Origin: Cinnamomum chago
Lineage: Eukaryota; Streptophyta; Magnoliopsida; Laurales; Lauraceae
NCBI GenBank assembly: GCA_038049695.1
Contig: CP142454.1
Location: 75,431,501 to 75,495,500, forward strand
Direction: 5' to 3'
DNA: 64,000 bases
Shown here: piece after piece, positions 20,744 to 32,758 of the stretch
Layout of the letters: the number at the start of each line of letters is the position of its first letter
How positions within the stretch are numbered: the first letter of the stretch is position 1
Notes under the pieces: generated by a model
The model's database searches: none
Told to the model about the DNA's origin: nothing
Seen by the model: the letters and a program-made list of their open reading frames with translations, nothing else
Position numbers and translations under genes: made by a program

Positions 20744-23326
20744 TGTTACACCCCGACCCAAACTAATCGTGATTAAGGCTAATTAATTGGGATTAATGCT
20801 AATTAAGCATGAGTAATTGGGTTAATGAAGGTCAATGACCAAAGAGAGACAAATTAGTCTCAAATGATTTATTAAGCATAATGGAATGAATTTGAATGAG
20901 ATTGAGTTGGTTAAAATAAGTTTGGACTCAAACAACGTAGGCAAAGGACTTCCTTGTAAATACAGGTTTTCACGTATTTCATGAAATACGAAAATTCTTG
21001 ATACCAACGTGTGTATCTCGAATAGTAGGTAATTCTCGCAATAGACGTGGTTCCATTTGATCTCAAATGGACCAAATGTGGCTTCATTTGACTAAAAATG
21101 TAGTTTGATTAATTAAGAGGGGAGTTTTGTGCAAGAGAGCCTTATATTAGAATGAGATGAAGCTCATTCATTCATTTCACCCAAACCCGAGACATCTCCT
21201 TTATCTTCTCCTTTTTTCTTCCATTCTTCTTCACAAAGAGTAACCTTTGAGGGGTTTTAAGTGTTTTGAGGAAGGACTTCATCTTCATCTTCTTCCTCAA
21301 GTTATTTTCTCCATTTTTGAAGTGTTGAAGCTTGAAAGAGAATTCTAGACCGGTCTCTTTGTTTGGAGCTACAAGTGAGTAGTTGGTCTTCTCTTAGGAT
21401 GTCAAAGTTCTATTGGTTGTTTTGTAGTGATTTCTAGCACAAATGACTCATAGGAGTTCATTTGCATGTTTTATGGATTAGGGTTTGAGTTTTTGAGAAG
21501 ATTTGTGTCATCCAAGCTAGGAGAATAGGGCTTTGAGTTTATTGACTTCAAGAAAGGCAAGTATATACATTTCTATTGATTTGTGTTGTTGTGGTGGTAA
21601 TGGAGTTCAAGAGACTCAAATTCCAAGTTGTGTTTCAGAAGTTCTGAAACTCGAAAATGAGTTTCTAGGTGTAGGTCGGCTAGCTGCAGGGCTAACCGCC
21701 AGAAATCCACAAAATGGTTAATGTCTGGAAAGCTGACTGTGAGCTGACCGCTATATTTCGATTAGTCGAAACTTAGCCGAAAGGTAACCGCAATGCTGAC
21801 CGAAATTGAATAAAAAATTGCATTAAAAGATAAGCTTCTGGGAAGCCGGCCGAACCTGTTTCGGCTAGCCGCCAGCCAAATTTCGACTCGCTGCTAGTGA
21901 AATTTCGGCTAACTGCCAGGTAACCGCCAAGGTAACTGAGCCTGATACTGGCCAAACATTAATAGCGAGTGAAAATCTGCAGTGGATTTTGGATTTTTAC
22001 ATGGACTAGGATTACTTTTTATGAGTATATATACTCCTCATTTAGTTTAAGACTAATCATGAGGTAAATTGAGACTAATGAGAATTAAGGTCAATGAAGG
22101 AAGAATTCCATGGGTAATAATTACGGGGACTATAATGCACACATTAAAACTATAAATGTGATGTCCATCAAGAATAACAAGTGCATTTAGTAACCAATGG
22201 TTATACCTAATTGGTTGTTTAGATTTGAGATAGAATTGAGTAGAATTGTAAACGATTAGTAATTTCCTCGTTGTATCGTTGTGTTCCAATCTAATGAGGT
22301 TGGTGTCATTATTATTATTCTCTTCCTTGTTATGAAGGGAATTATTGAATTGAATTGAATCCAGAAATGGATTGGTTATTGAAGAGTATTTACTCTTAAA
22401 TTAGGCACTACCTAGCTATTGTATTATAACTCTAAATGGGTTCAATGAATTAATAAATGAAACAAATGACTATTCCTACTGCAATAAATGGATTTGGGGC
22501 GTTTCGGAGCTCTGTGGTGATGCTAGTTGTTCATGGCCCAGACACTAGTAAGTCCCACAATTTCTGATCATATCTATCGGTATTGATTGATGCCTTTCAT
22601 TTGGAAGATGAATCCTTCCTTTGAGGGAATATGGTAAATAAAATGAAACAAAATGAAACAAAATGAAATGAAAGCTATGGTAGTGGCCATCTTGTACATA
22701 TCTATTGATTGACCTTTTATGTTCACCTATTATTATTGTCGGAATTGTCTAGAATTGAAATTGTTATTAAATAGATTGAATGAATTCAGTATATGTATTA
22801 ACATGTGCCATTACAAGATCTGTTTATACATTGTTGAATCGTCGTGTTCACTAGTGTTATTGATGGCATTACAGGCTTGATTGCCCTTGCCGGTCTCGCA
22901 GCGACCTCGGAGGTAGCAGAGGAGACCGCTCAAGTTCCTCCAAGAGGACTAAACGAATGGAATAGGCGGGATACCATTTGATATGAGGATCTGAGTGCGA
23001 GAAAAAACTATAACATTTTGAGAAGTTATTTTGTGTATTCATTTTGAAATGTAATTAATTGTCATCTGCATCGTGTTTTTGGATATGCAATATTGACAAG
23101 CAAATGATAGAAACAATACATGTTTAAAGAACTTTATTTTGTACACATATAATCGTAAATTGACATTGTCAAATATATATGATTTCCACAAGATTGTCAA
23201 AGGATTTGACAGGAAATTGAGAACGTTATCCTGTATGGATTCCGTTTTAACTTCGGTTAATTCGGAGTTTACGGGAGTATGGGATCACGGCTCGGGGTTA
23301 TCGTAATTCGGGCCCAGGTCGTGACA
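20744..23326 (+). mobile_element. Solo LTR, Ty3/gypsy chromovirus-like (2583 bp)
   Basis: It begins TGTTACACCCCGACCC and ends GGGCCCAGGTCGTGACA, flanked on both sides by CAAAT (20739-20743 and 23327-23331), a perfect 5-bp target duplication. There is no PBS, PPT or coding sequence, so it is the product of recombination between two LTRs. A stretch at 21670-21950 is crowded with cggctagccg-like palindromic motifs. The region near 22890-22960 (ggtagcagaggagaccgctcaa) matches the position of the gag-proximal R/U5 block in related LTRs. Confidence 0.9.
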
Positions 23327-23331
23327 CAAAT

Positions 23332-25009
23332 CAGACACACATTTTTTTTTCTTTTTTTCATTTCAAGAAGTTGCATTAGTTTAGGGTACATTAATTGGCA
23401 TTAAATATTATAGACTTGGCAAGATTTCATAGGACGAGAAATGGTAAACATGGAACAAATTATTGATCCCATGAAGAAATAAGCAGGGAGAAAGGGAGAG
23501 GCGATGGATTTGCTTGCTGGCCATGGACATGATGGATTAGAGTTTAGCCAATCTGAGTTTTGCTATCTTCTCCCCCATCTAACTCTTTTTTCAAGTATGA
23601 ATCTATAATGACAACATCCATTTTAACATTTATTAAATATATTTACAAGTCGTCAATATTATAATGATCTCTCCATTGCATTAATGCCTATTCCGGCATT
23701 GTGGGCTATGTTTGAAATCTAAACCATTTGAAATTATTGTCCATTTGCATTTTATCATCAAATATAATTTCACTTCAGTTAGTGTTAGTTATCCAAATAT
23801 TGATTAAAAACATGCTATTGGCTTCTCTATGTCAAATGTGTTTTGGACATGATTATCTCAAAGTAGGAATTAGTCCTATTACACAGATTTTTGGTGATGG
23901 ATAATAGTAGAAAAGTGTTTTTTAATAGCTTAGATTTTAAATTTTCCTCCCACTTATTTATATGTATCAGTTGATTTATTGAATTAAGTATTCTATTCTT
24001 TTTTTAAATATCTCACATTAAACTTCTCTCCTATCTGGATCTATTAGAGTGGAACTCGCTAGAAATTTTTTAGGATTTTTTTTAATTGGGGAGGGGGCAC
24101 ATGGTTCCATTTTTAATGGCACAGAGCAAATGGTCCTTTTTTTTCTTTTTTATAGATCCTTATCAAATATCACTTAAGCCACCATTAGATTGACTATAAA
24201 AACACATGAATCTTTCATAATCTTACATCTTTTACATGTGATTAATCCGATAGAGGCATTAAATCTCAATGGAATGAAGATTTGTGACAATCGATAGTAG
24301 TGAGCACCCCACTACGAAACCTATTGAATTTATCATGAATCAAAGCATTCGGACACTTTGGATTAAGTACATTTGAATTAAATGATAAGAAATTCTTAAT
24401 GCCCATTATATAAATCCTCTCAGTGTGCCCAAACTTTTAACTTTAGATTGCTCCAAAACATTGTCACAAACCGTCTATTGTTAAAGAAAATTCTACTTCA
24501 ATCATAGTTATCTCACTGAAATAGATACCATCTCATTGAAAGAACATTGCGCACAACTTAAGTATTTTCTTTTGTGCATTTTATTTTTAAGATCTTAATT
24601 TTATTTAGTGCTTTTACTATCCCCCCACTTAAATTTCTGGTTCCATCCCTGCCCGAACCTGACTGCATCACATTTGTCCTGCCTGAGTCATCCTATTTAG
24701 CCAATGAACGCAGGCAAGGGCTGGCTTTTGGTCACTCTTTTGGGCTCTCTAATCATTTATTTGGGTAACTGAAATCACCAACTTGATTCAAGCCCAACCC
24801 AGACATTACTTGGAACATAAGCTCGTACTTCTTGTATCCTTGTTCCTTACATGCTAAGGATGCTAAGGACGGAGAGCTCTTTCGCTTTAAATTTTCTTTA
24901 GTAAAGAAACTTTCGACTTTACCCCATTTTAAATGCAGGAGAGCAGAAGAAGAAAAAAAAAAGCAGAGAAGAACTATTCAATTCCCATTCATTTCAACAG
25001 CTGAATTCC
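23332..25009. other. Intergenic region upstream of DUF674 copy B
   Basis: AT-rich sequence without supported coding regions up to about 24830. The last 180 bases are probably promoter and 5' leader. The leader just before the ATG is purine-rich (agagcagaagaagaaaa...) and has counterparts before copy C (36585-36749). No convincing TATA box was found. Confidence 0.5.
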
Positions 25010-28000
25010 ATGGGAGCCAAACAGATGACCATGAGGTTGACTCTCCTTGTGGACAAGGAAAGGAACAAGGTAGTCTATGCAGAATCCGGCAAAGACTTTG
25101 TTGAAACCCTTCTCAGCTTCCTAACAATGCCCCTAGGAACTGCCATCAAGCTCTCCGGCAAGCAGTCCAACATGGGTTCCTTGACCATGTTGTATCAGAG
25201 CTTGGAGGATCTTGATTTGGAGCTCCTAAAGACCAAATCATGCAAGGACATGCTGCTCCATCCCGAAAGCTCTACAGAGAAACTGTACAAGAATCTACCT
25301 CTAATGGTTAATATAGGAGCCATCAAACCTACCCAGTACTACGCCTGTCAGTATTGGAAATCGGGCGACGAAGAGAACCACTTGGTCAGCACTGTTAAGA
25401 ACGATCGATGTCGTTGCAGGGAAACGATGGATATCAACGTCACTAAAAATAAGAGGCCCGATGTTGATGCAAATGGGGAAGATGGGGTATTTATTAAGGG
25501 GAAGATGAAGTTTATGGTAAGTGATGACTTGCAGACGTCTGTTGCTTCTTCTACAGCGAGTTTCGCTCTGCTGAGGGAACTTGGCATCAGTGATGCGTCT
25601 GTGCTTGAGCATAGAAACGTCAATGTGGGCGAAGAGGAGGTACGTGATTTTCCCCCCCAAGGGACTGTTTATTAGTAAATGGTTTTGAATCAAAGGGTTT
25701 TTTAAGAAGGTGAGAATGGTTTCAAACAAATGGAGGGTTTTCAAGGATTCTTTTGAATTACTTCAAATGAAGGGTAGATGGTCATTGATTGAAATGAGAA
25801 ATGAGTGACAATATCGCCAAGTGGCCAGCCATATCACCATGATGGTATTTTCAACAGAGAAAAAGTGTTTTTCTTAACTTATCTGTTTAATCAGAGTTTA
25901 GGCTTAGTTTTTTCATAAAAATCCTTGAATTTTTAGGATTCTTAGGTATTCATTTCTTGCAAACAACTAGACCCTAAAGAGTTTAGGATAAATTATTTGA
26001 TGGGATCTATTATGGGTTTTCACCTTTAGTCTTTCATGTTTTTTAGCCCTTAAGATTAGTAGAATTTTTTGTGTGATGCCTTTCCACAGGAGGGTCTAAA
26101 AGTGAATGGTGAAAGGTGAAGACCCAAGATGGCCATTAGATAACCTATCTTTTGATAGGAGATGATTACCCACCCATCGCCCTATTAAATTGAATTTTAA
26201 GAAGTCAATGTCGCATCTCCAAGTCCACCTTTGTAACACTACTTTGATAGAACTCTTTCAACTATGAATTCTTAGGAAATCAATTCCAAGTAAGCAAACA
26301 CGCAATCTCATTTTTTTTTCTTTTTATTTTTTAAATAGGTTCAAGCCTTTGGTTAATGCTATTAAGAGCATAATTTCTGAGATTTAGAAAATATAGTTTA
26401 TAGATTCATTCTTACTTCTTGGGTTCTTACAATGCTTAGGGTCATTTGCTACTTTGCGAAGGTCCCACTTTTATGGCTTACTAAACTTTTTGGATTTGTA
26501 AGCAATACCTTTACGTTAAAAGGGACTGAAAGTGAAAGATTAAAGTTGAGAGATCTCATCTAGGCTATTAGACGATCCAACCTTCAATAAGTGACGTTAC
26601 CCAATTATCATCCTCGTAATTGGAAACGTGATCATCTTATATAGATAGGGCTGTCAAAATGCCACACGACTCATTAACACAACACAAACCCACACGATAT
26701 TAATGGGTTTGGGTCGTTAATAGGTCAAACCTGTTAACACGTTAAGTTAACGGGTCGTGTATAAATTAAGCCAGTAACCCGTTAACAATCCGCTTAACCC
26801 GTTAAAATTGTTTTAGTCCCTAAGTGTAGCTAGAATTAATTTATATTTATAAAGAAAGAATTAAAATTTATTATTTTATAGTGGGGTTAAGTGGGATCCA
26901 CTTGAGATCCTTACATAAAGTTTTCATGTGGCTTATATATTTTTCTCCTTATATATTTTTTTATGGATTTTTTTAATTTTCAAAATGACTTAATTACTTA
27001 ACGGGTTAACGGGTAGAGTCGTGTAACCCATGAAAATAACGAGTCGTGTTCGGGTTGGATTTTTTGACCCGTCGTGTACGAGTTGAGGTGATTTTAACCC
27101 AAATTTGTTAACCTGTAAACCAAATTCGCTAACATGACACGATTGACAGCCCTATATTCAGATCTCTACTTTTACATTCTTCATTCCTTACTGACACTCC
27201 TTTTGTAAAATCTCCTTTACTTGGATTTCCTACAAATTCACAAGAAAGGGCCTTCTATATTAAGGGACTAAGCCCGCTAGGGGCCTGTTTGTCTATTACT
27301 CAATGCGATTATATAAAAGATCCTTATGGTCCCTCTACTGTACCCTAGTTGGTTAGGGACATGGGTTTGTGAGTTCTGAATTTGTAAGTTTGAGTCCCCA
27401 AATTTATTAAAAAAAAAAATGAAAAAATGAAAAAAAAAAAAAAGAAGAAGAAGAAGAAGAAGGCTCGCGAAGGCCAAGAACTTGTAGGGACCCTCGCGTA
27501 ATAAATACCCTTTGCTAAAATGATTCCATCTGTACCCTCGTTATTTAATTCCTACAAAACTGATACCTCCATTTAGCTCTACCCCCGGCCCCAATACCCC
27601 CCTTAAGTATATATATCCCTTTCTTACAAGTTTTGAAAATTCAATCTAATGAGGCAAAAGACCCCAAGAGAAAGGATGATGGGTGGAGATCCACAAAGGA
27701 TTATCAAAATATCCACCCTTTGGTTAGAAATGATTGCCCACCTTCCATCCTATGAAAGTTAGTCATAGAATAGACATCCACTCCACCCTTGTCTCTTTGC
27801 TGCTAAGCTCCTATGTATTGCTTCCATATTATTCTATTTCCTTTGAATTCCTAGGATTTCTTAGGGTTTCTAAGCAATGCCTTCCTATCAAATGATTTAT
27901 AAGGATCTTTTGTTTAACTCGTCATTGAATTCTTAGGATATTTAAGCAATGCCTATCTATCGAAGGGGTTAAAAGTAAATGATTAAAGGTGAAGATCACA

Positions 28001-28139
28001 AGGTGCCTCCAATCCTCTATTTAACAGGAATTGGTTACCCACCTATCACTCTAGTAAATTAAGTCTTATGAAATTCGTAAGTCCCATAAATATCTCTACC
28101 TTAGACCCTTCATCCCTCTCATCTACAACACTATTCCAA

Positions 28140-28174
<35 letters not shown>

Positions 28175-30996
28175 GATCCTTTACTATAAACTCAGTACGA
28201 AGGAATTCAATACAAAGTATGCATATAGGCCCTTAATCTCGATTTCATTTGTTCGTTTTACCTTCTTCTAAGGGTAAAGGGATACTAATTCATGAAAATG
28301 GTACTCTTATGGCATTCAGGTTTTGCATCTGCTTAAGCGTTTGTTACTATCCAAGACACCTTTAACAGATGCATTTCTAGGGGAGCTCAATGTGGATCAT
28401 GGGGTAGACCTTGATATGAAAGACATAGCTCTTCATTCTGAAGAGATGGTTCAACCTCAAACAAAGAAAGAGATCTGCACCGACTCCAAGAAGATGACTG
28501 TAAAGTTATTTCAAAGCAAATCAAACAACAAGGTCTTGTATGCAGAATGTGAGGAAGAATTTGCAGACCTATTGTTTAGTCTCCTTGCCTTTCCTCTTGG
28601 TTCCATAGTTAAATGCTTGGGTGGACGTACTAGCATGGGATGTTTAGATAACTTATACAAGAGTGTTGAAGATTTGAACATTGAGGATTGCATGAAATCT
28701 GAGGAATGCAAAGCCATGCTACTTGACCCGAAGCTAGCACCCTATTTTGGGACTAAGAACCAACTACTACAGATTGAAGAACAAGTTCCATGTAAGCCCA
28801 TCATTTTAAATTGCCTAATTCTATGATGTCCATATATTATAGGTATGAACGTGGATATGGTGATCAGGTATATGGCTCTACACACATGGAAATTTAGGAC
28901 ATGGATATGGATATGACCGCCCTAAGTTTTTGCTTTGATCACTTTTGAATTAATGAAATTATCATTGTTTACCTTTTCTAACTTTTTTATGATTGAGAAG
29001 TAAGAAAATTAAATGAGTCTATATGTGATAATTGGCTTGTTAAGTGGGATATCCTAATCTAGTTCCCTAGAAGTATCAATGTCGTATCGGGTATCAATAT
29101 GAGTGTTGTATTAGTCCGAAATGGATATAGTGGGCTTGTACAAGTGTCTGGTTATCATAGGCCTTATTTGCTATGACTCTAGTGTACTTTTTATTATAGG
29201 CCCTATGGAGTTGCTTGTTGGGGCAAAGAGCATACAAATATCCACCATGAACCAAAAGTTTCCTAATGCGGTGACAGAGCTTGGAGGATCATTTGTGGCT
29301 GAACCAGCAATGTTCATGGTAACTGACGAGTTGGTTGTGAAACCTGTTTCACCCATCTTGGGCGTCCCTATTGTTAGCAATTTCAACATCCCAGTCAGTG
29401 ACATTGAGGAACAGAATGTGTGCATTGGGGAAAAAGAGGTAATGTGAAAATATCCTGTACATATTGAATTAATTTTGAATCTGCAACCAAGTGAAATCAA
29501 GGCTAAATAGCAGTGACTAAGTGATTTTCATAGGCTGGGCCAGCCCAGATGTTTGCCTGTCCAACTGATGGTATAAAAACTCATTCTAAGTAGCCCCAAG
29601 TTGGCTGGGTCAAGTTGGCTCATTAGATTTCAGAGTTGGACAAGTTGAATGAGTAACCGAATACTTTCCGAGACTCACCTCAGTTACTTGGCTCATTGGT
29701 TTCTGAGAGGCTGAATTTCTGAGTTTCAAGTATGGTCCGCCCTCTGTTAGTTGAGCTAGTAGCCTACATGCAGACCCTAATCCAGACAAAAGGTCTATTA
29801 GTTTGGTACGGCTGCCCTTCCCTTTCAGAAATATTTAGTCTTAGTTAAATATGTTTTGTTGGGTTAGTCCAGGTCTAGGACATTTAGCTATTAATCGATA
29901 AAATAGGCTTTGGCCGTGGTTTAAAACAGTGGCCATTATGTGATGGATTCATCCATTGCTTACAAGTTTCTGCTGTTAATGTTGCCATTAATTGGTCATT
30001 ACAGTTTCTAATTTCTACTCAAGCATGTTTAAAACCCTGTTTTCACTCCCATTATTTTGGTTTCTAAGCATTTTTTATATGCTTAAGAACACTATAAAAA
30101 ACTGTAGTACGGAAAGTTTATATCAAATGTGAAGCTTTTAGGCCACTGTGATGCTTCTGTAATATACGAAAAATGTTGATTGTTCAACTGTGGTAACATT
30201 ACTACCTAATGCATATTTCAGCCTTTGTTATACTGCTCACATTTTGCCCAATGTGAGCTGTGCCCAGGCTGGTCTGCCCAATGAACAGCCCATGTATTGT
30301 CAAACATCAAAGCTTTTATTCCATCAGAACTTTAAGATCATTCATAGTCACGAGGATGTTGGTTTTGACGTGTAAAAATTACATGCAGTTGAAATGTTGG
30401 TTATTTTTTCCGTCCGAACTCTTAGCTGCCAATTTGTTCTTCTCATGACCTTCTCTCCTACATGCATAGGACAATGGCTGCTTCTCTTTGCAAAAATATG
30501 AGAGATATAAGTGGCATCAGTGACCTTAATTGTATGACATAATTTAATAATTTATACATCAATGAGTTGAAGTCCTCCCTAGTCCCTACAGTAGGAAATT
30601 TATGTCATTCAACTCTAGAGTTGTATTAGCAAATATATTTAGTTGGGTGTTGTTAGAATCCAGTTTTTACTTTAGGCCAGAATCATGTGGGGCCTATATG
30701 TGGCCGCGTGGGAGTACCCATACAAAGATAAATGTGTATTACAAAACACACACATCTTTGGCTGTCACAACCTGACACAACCTGACAATATATAGAATTA
30801 CAGTGGTAATCTAAGGAAAGAAAATTTGTTATCCATCTTGACTAATCGACTTTTGTTTTGAGTTCAGGCCATGTCTTTGCTGAGAGCTTCTTTGATTTCC
30901 AACTCGGTCTTGAGCGATGTCTTCTACCCTAAAAAGCCAAGGCAGATGGAAACAAAACCTAAGAGGAGGATGTTTTCAGCGCATGATTTTAGCTAA
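25010..30996 (+). CDS. DUF674 family protein, copy B (intact, four exons)
   Basis: Exons are 25010-25639, 28320-28791, 29200-29438 and 30868-30996. All introns have GT..AG borders and phases 0, 1 and 0, giving 490 codons including the stop (489 residues). The family is plant-specific, and its biochemical role is unknown. The protein is an internal duplication. Residues 7-95 (LTLLVDKERNKVVYAESG... LPLGT-like, MGSLTMLY, CKDMLLHP) match residues 270-355 (VKLFQSKSNNKVLYAE..., FPLGSIVKCLGG, MGCLDNLY, CKAMLLDP). The segment before the exon 1/2 border (FMVSDDL... GISDASVLE... LLKRLLLSKTPLTDAFL) matches the one before the end (FMVTDEL... IPVSDIEE... LLRASLISNSVLSDVF). A Cys-rich spot after YYAC keeps CRC but lacks the second Cys pair seen in copy C. 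The ATG lies in ttccATGGGA, conserved in copy C. Length is normal for the family. No signal peptide or membrane segment is seen. Confidence 0.9.
26646..27154. mobile_element. hAT-like MITE in intron 1 of copy B
   Basis: This 509-bp element has perfect 12-bp terminal inverted repeats TAGGGCTGTCAA and no coding capacity. Flanks tatataga (26638-26645) and tattcaga (27155-27162) agree at 6 of 8 positions, consistent with an aged 8-bp target duplication. The interior is rich in 'cgggtcgtgt' and 'taacccgttaac' motifs. The paralogous intron of copy C (near 41115-41140) lacks the element, which supports insertion after duplication. Confidence 0.8.
27327..27442 (+). mobile_element. tRNA-derived SINE-like element, copy in gene B intron
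   Basis: The sequence contains a degenerate A box (taccctagttggttaggg) and B box (agtttgagtcccc), followed by A-rich sequence. A better-preserved homologue lies at the same relative place in copy C (41295-41397). It is interpreted as a tRNA-derived SINE or tRNA pseudogene inserted before the two genes separated. Confidence 0.55.
28138..28174. repeat. (AAAT)n microsatellite
   Basis: About nine AAAT units in intron 1 of copy B. Confidence 0.9.
28792..30867 (+). other. Introns 2 and 3 of DUF674 copy B
   Basis: Intron 2 is 28792-29199 (GTAAGC...TATAG) and intron 3 is 29439-30867 (GTAATG...TTCAG). Intron 3 aligns with 53712-54249 of copy C, up to the point where the second Tat element is inserted there. 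No further genes or clear repeats are seen in them. Confidence 0.8.
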
Positions 30997-31285
30997 AGCA
31001 AGCTAAGGTCTGACCCTTTACAGGATTTTAAAATACAGTTTCCTTGCTCAATCTCCAAAGAAATTGTACTTAAATATTTATCTTGTATTGACTTGTCCAT
31101 CTTATTATGCTTGGGGAGTTCTATCGATTCTTCCAGATGGAGTTTGATGAAGTGCCTTTCGAGTGTGTCTATATTTTTATGTTGCATTGGATACTGATAT
31201 CAATAGGGCTCCTTACTACAAAACGAGCATTTTTGTAGGGCACACCTGGATGTACGTATTTCGGATATAGAAGGACCAATGCGTG

Positions 31286-32758
31286 TAGGGTTGCAAATGG
31301 AATGGTTCCAGGTCGGAATCATACCGGACCCAGACCCGTTTCTAAATAACCGTTCCGGGTTCTGTTTTTTACTCGGAACCTATTTTGTTGGTTCCCGACT
31401 TGGTTTCATGTAGGAAAACTCAGAATCGGGTGCACCTAGACGACTATAATCTATTTTCAAAATTGGTTATAATTTCTCTTTATTTTTTAATATTTTCTTA
31501 AAATAAGCATATCATTCAACTTATAATAGTGTATCAAGTCTACTACCTCCAATATTATACATTAAAATATCAAAGAAAAAGTTAATTTTGAGATACAACT
31601 TGCAATATCAAAGACTCATACGTCCGGTCCCGATCCACGGGTTAGACCCTATATGGACACAGAACCAGACTCGTTTATCAATCAGAACCTAAATTGGGTT
31701 CCGGACATGGACCCGTTTATAAATCAGAACCTAAAATAGGTTCCAGATAGGGTTGCACAAAAAATCCAGTATCACAGCAAAATCGAACCGAACCGACCGG
31801 TTCAGATCGGTTCGATCAACGGTTTGAAAAACCATAAAAACCGCCTTACATCGGTCGGTTATCGGTTTGAACCCACGGTTAACCGCCTAAACCGAACCGA
31901 CCATATATTATAACTTGAGTATTGAGTTTTGACTATTTTAGCCTTAGGGAAGCGCTTGTATGTTCTACTTGCATGTTACATGTTTGATGAAAGTTCTACA
32001 AGACGTGTGAATTATTGAATTTTTAGTAGCGGGGTTCGTCCTGACCTAAGAGAAAGTTAACTATGAAGAGGCCCATCTCAATTATTTTAAAATTGGGGCT
32101 ACATTCCACTCAAACCCATCTTGTTGGCAAAAAAAAAAAAAGTAAAATAAAATAAAATAATAAAAAAACTAGTTCCTTTTGTGTTAAATTTTTTGGTCTG
32201 GATCAAGCAATGTAGTATAGTACATGTTTTATGCAAAGAAATAGGAACGTGCCTGACCATTTTGTTGGTGTATTTTACCAGAAGATTTGAACTACTTCAG
32301 CTTATTGGCCTGAAAAGTTGGCCGAACCTGGCCTGGTCCATTCAATCACGTGACCGGATGATGGATATTGGAAAGTATTCATCCATCGTTTGATGTATGC
32401 TTCCTTGGTTGAAATGAATTATGAAATATATTTTAGTGTTCATTACAGCTTCTCCTTATTCCATTTGATGAATCAAGTTTGAACTGTAATTCTTTTGTGA
32501 AACGATAAAATAAAATAAAATAAAATAAAACAAAAAAAACCGTAACCGAACCGAACCAAACCGGTTTGGTTCAGTTTTGAGCACATGGGCGATTTGGTTC
32601 AGTTTGGGAAGATAGAAAACCAATGGGTTCAGTTTGGTTGATGGTTTCTCGTCTAAACCAATCAGAACCGCCCATGTGCACCCCTAGTTCCAGACCCGAT
32701 ATTTTACTGGTAGAAATTTCTGGGTAATCGGAGAATTGGATACTCATTTGTAACCCTA
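31286..32758. mobile_element. hAT-like TIR element (outer), 3' flank of copy B
   Basis: The left end TAGGGTTGCAAATGG and the inverted right end (TAGGGTTACAAATGA on the other strand) agree at 13 of 15 bases. Flanks aatgcgtg (31278-31285) and aatggcgta (from 32759, counting the shared A) look like an 8-bp duplication with a one-base indel. The corresponding flank of copy A (19940-19980) lacks this block. No transposase is seen. The interior repeats phrases such as 'ggaccc..acccgttt' and 'aatcagaacct'. Confidence 0.7.
31748..32686. mobile_element. hAT-like TIR element nested in the previous one
   Basis: This 939-bp element has terminal repeats TAGGGTTGCACA and (inverted) TAGGGGTGCACA. It is flanked by a perfect 8-bp duplication GTTCCAGA at 31740-31747 and 32687-32694. 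It is non-coding. Near both ends it has arrays of 'accgaaccga' and 'ggtttggttcagtttg', and it contains AAAAT repeats near 32506-32530. Confidence 0.85.

Larger units (their letters stand above)
25640..28319 (+). other. Intron 1 of DUF674 copy B
   Basis: This is a 2.7 kb intron (GTACGT...CAG). It aligns in blocks with intron 1 of copy C (40353-42079), for example at 26560-26640 with 41040-41115. It differs by a hAT-like MITE present only here and shares a tRNA-like SINE. A run of AAAT repeats lies at 28138-28174. Confidence 0.85.

Noticed and set aside
20822-22289. Short frames within the solo LTR
   Set aside because: None has family motifs, and the LTR boundaries with target duplications explain the region.
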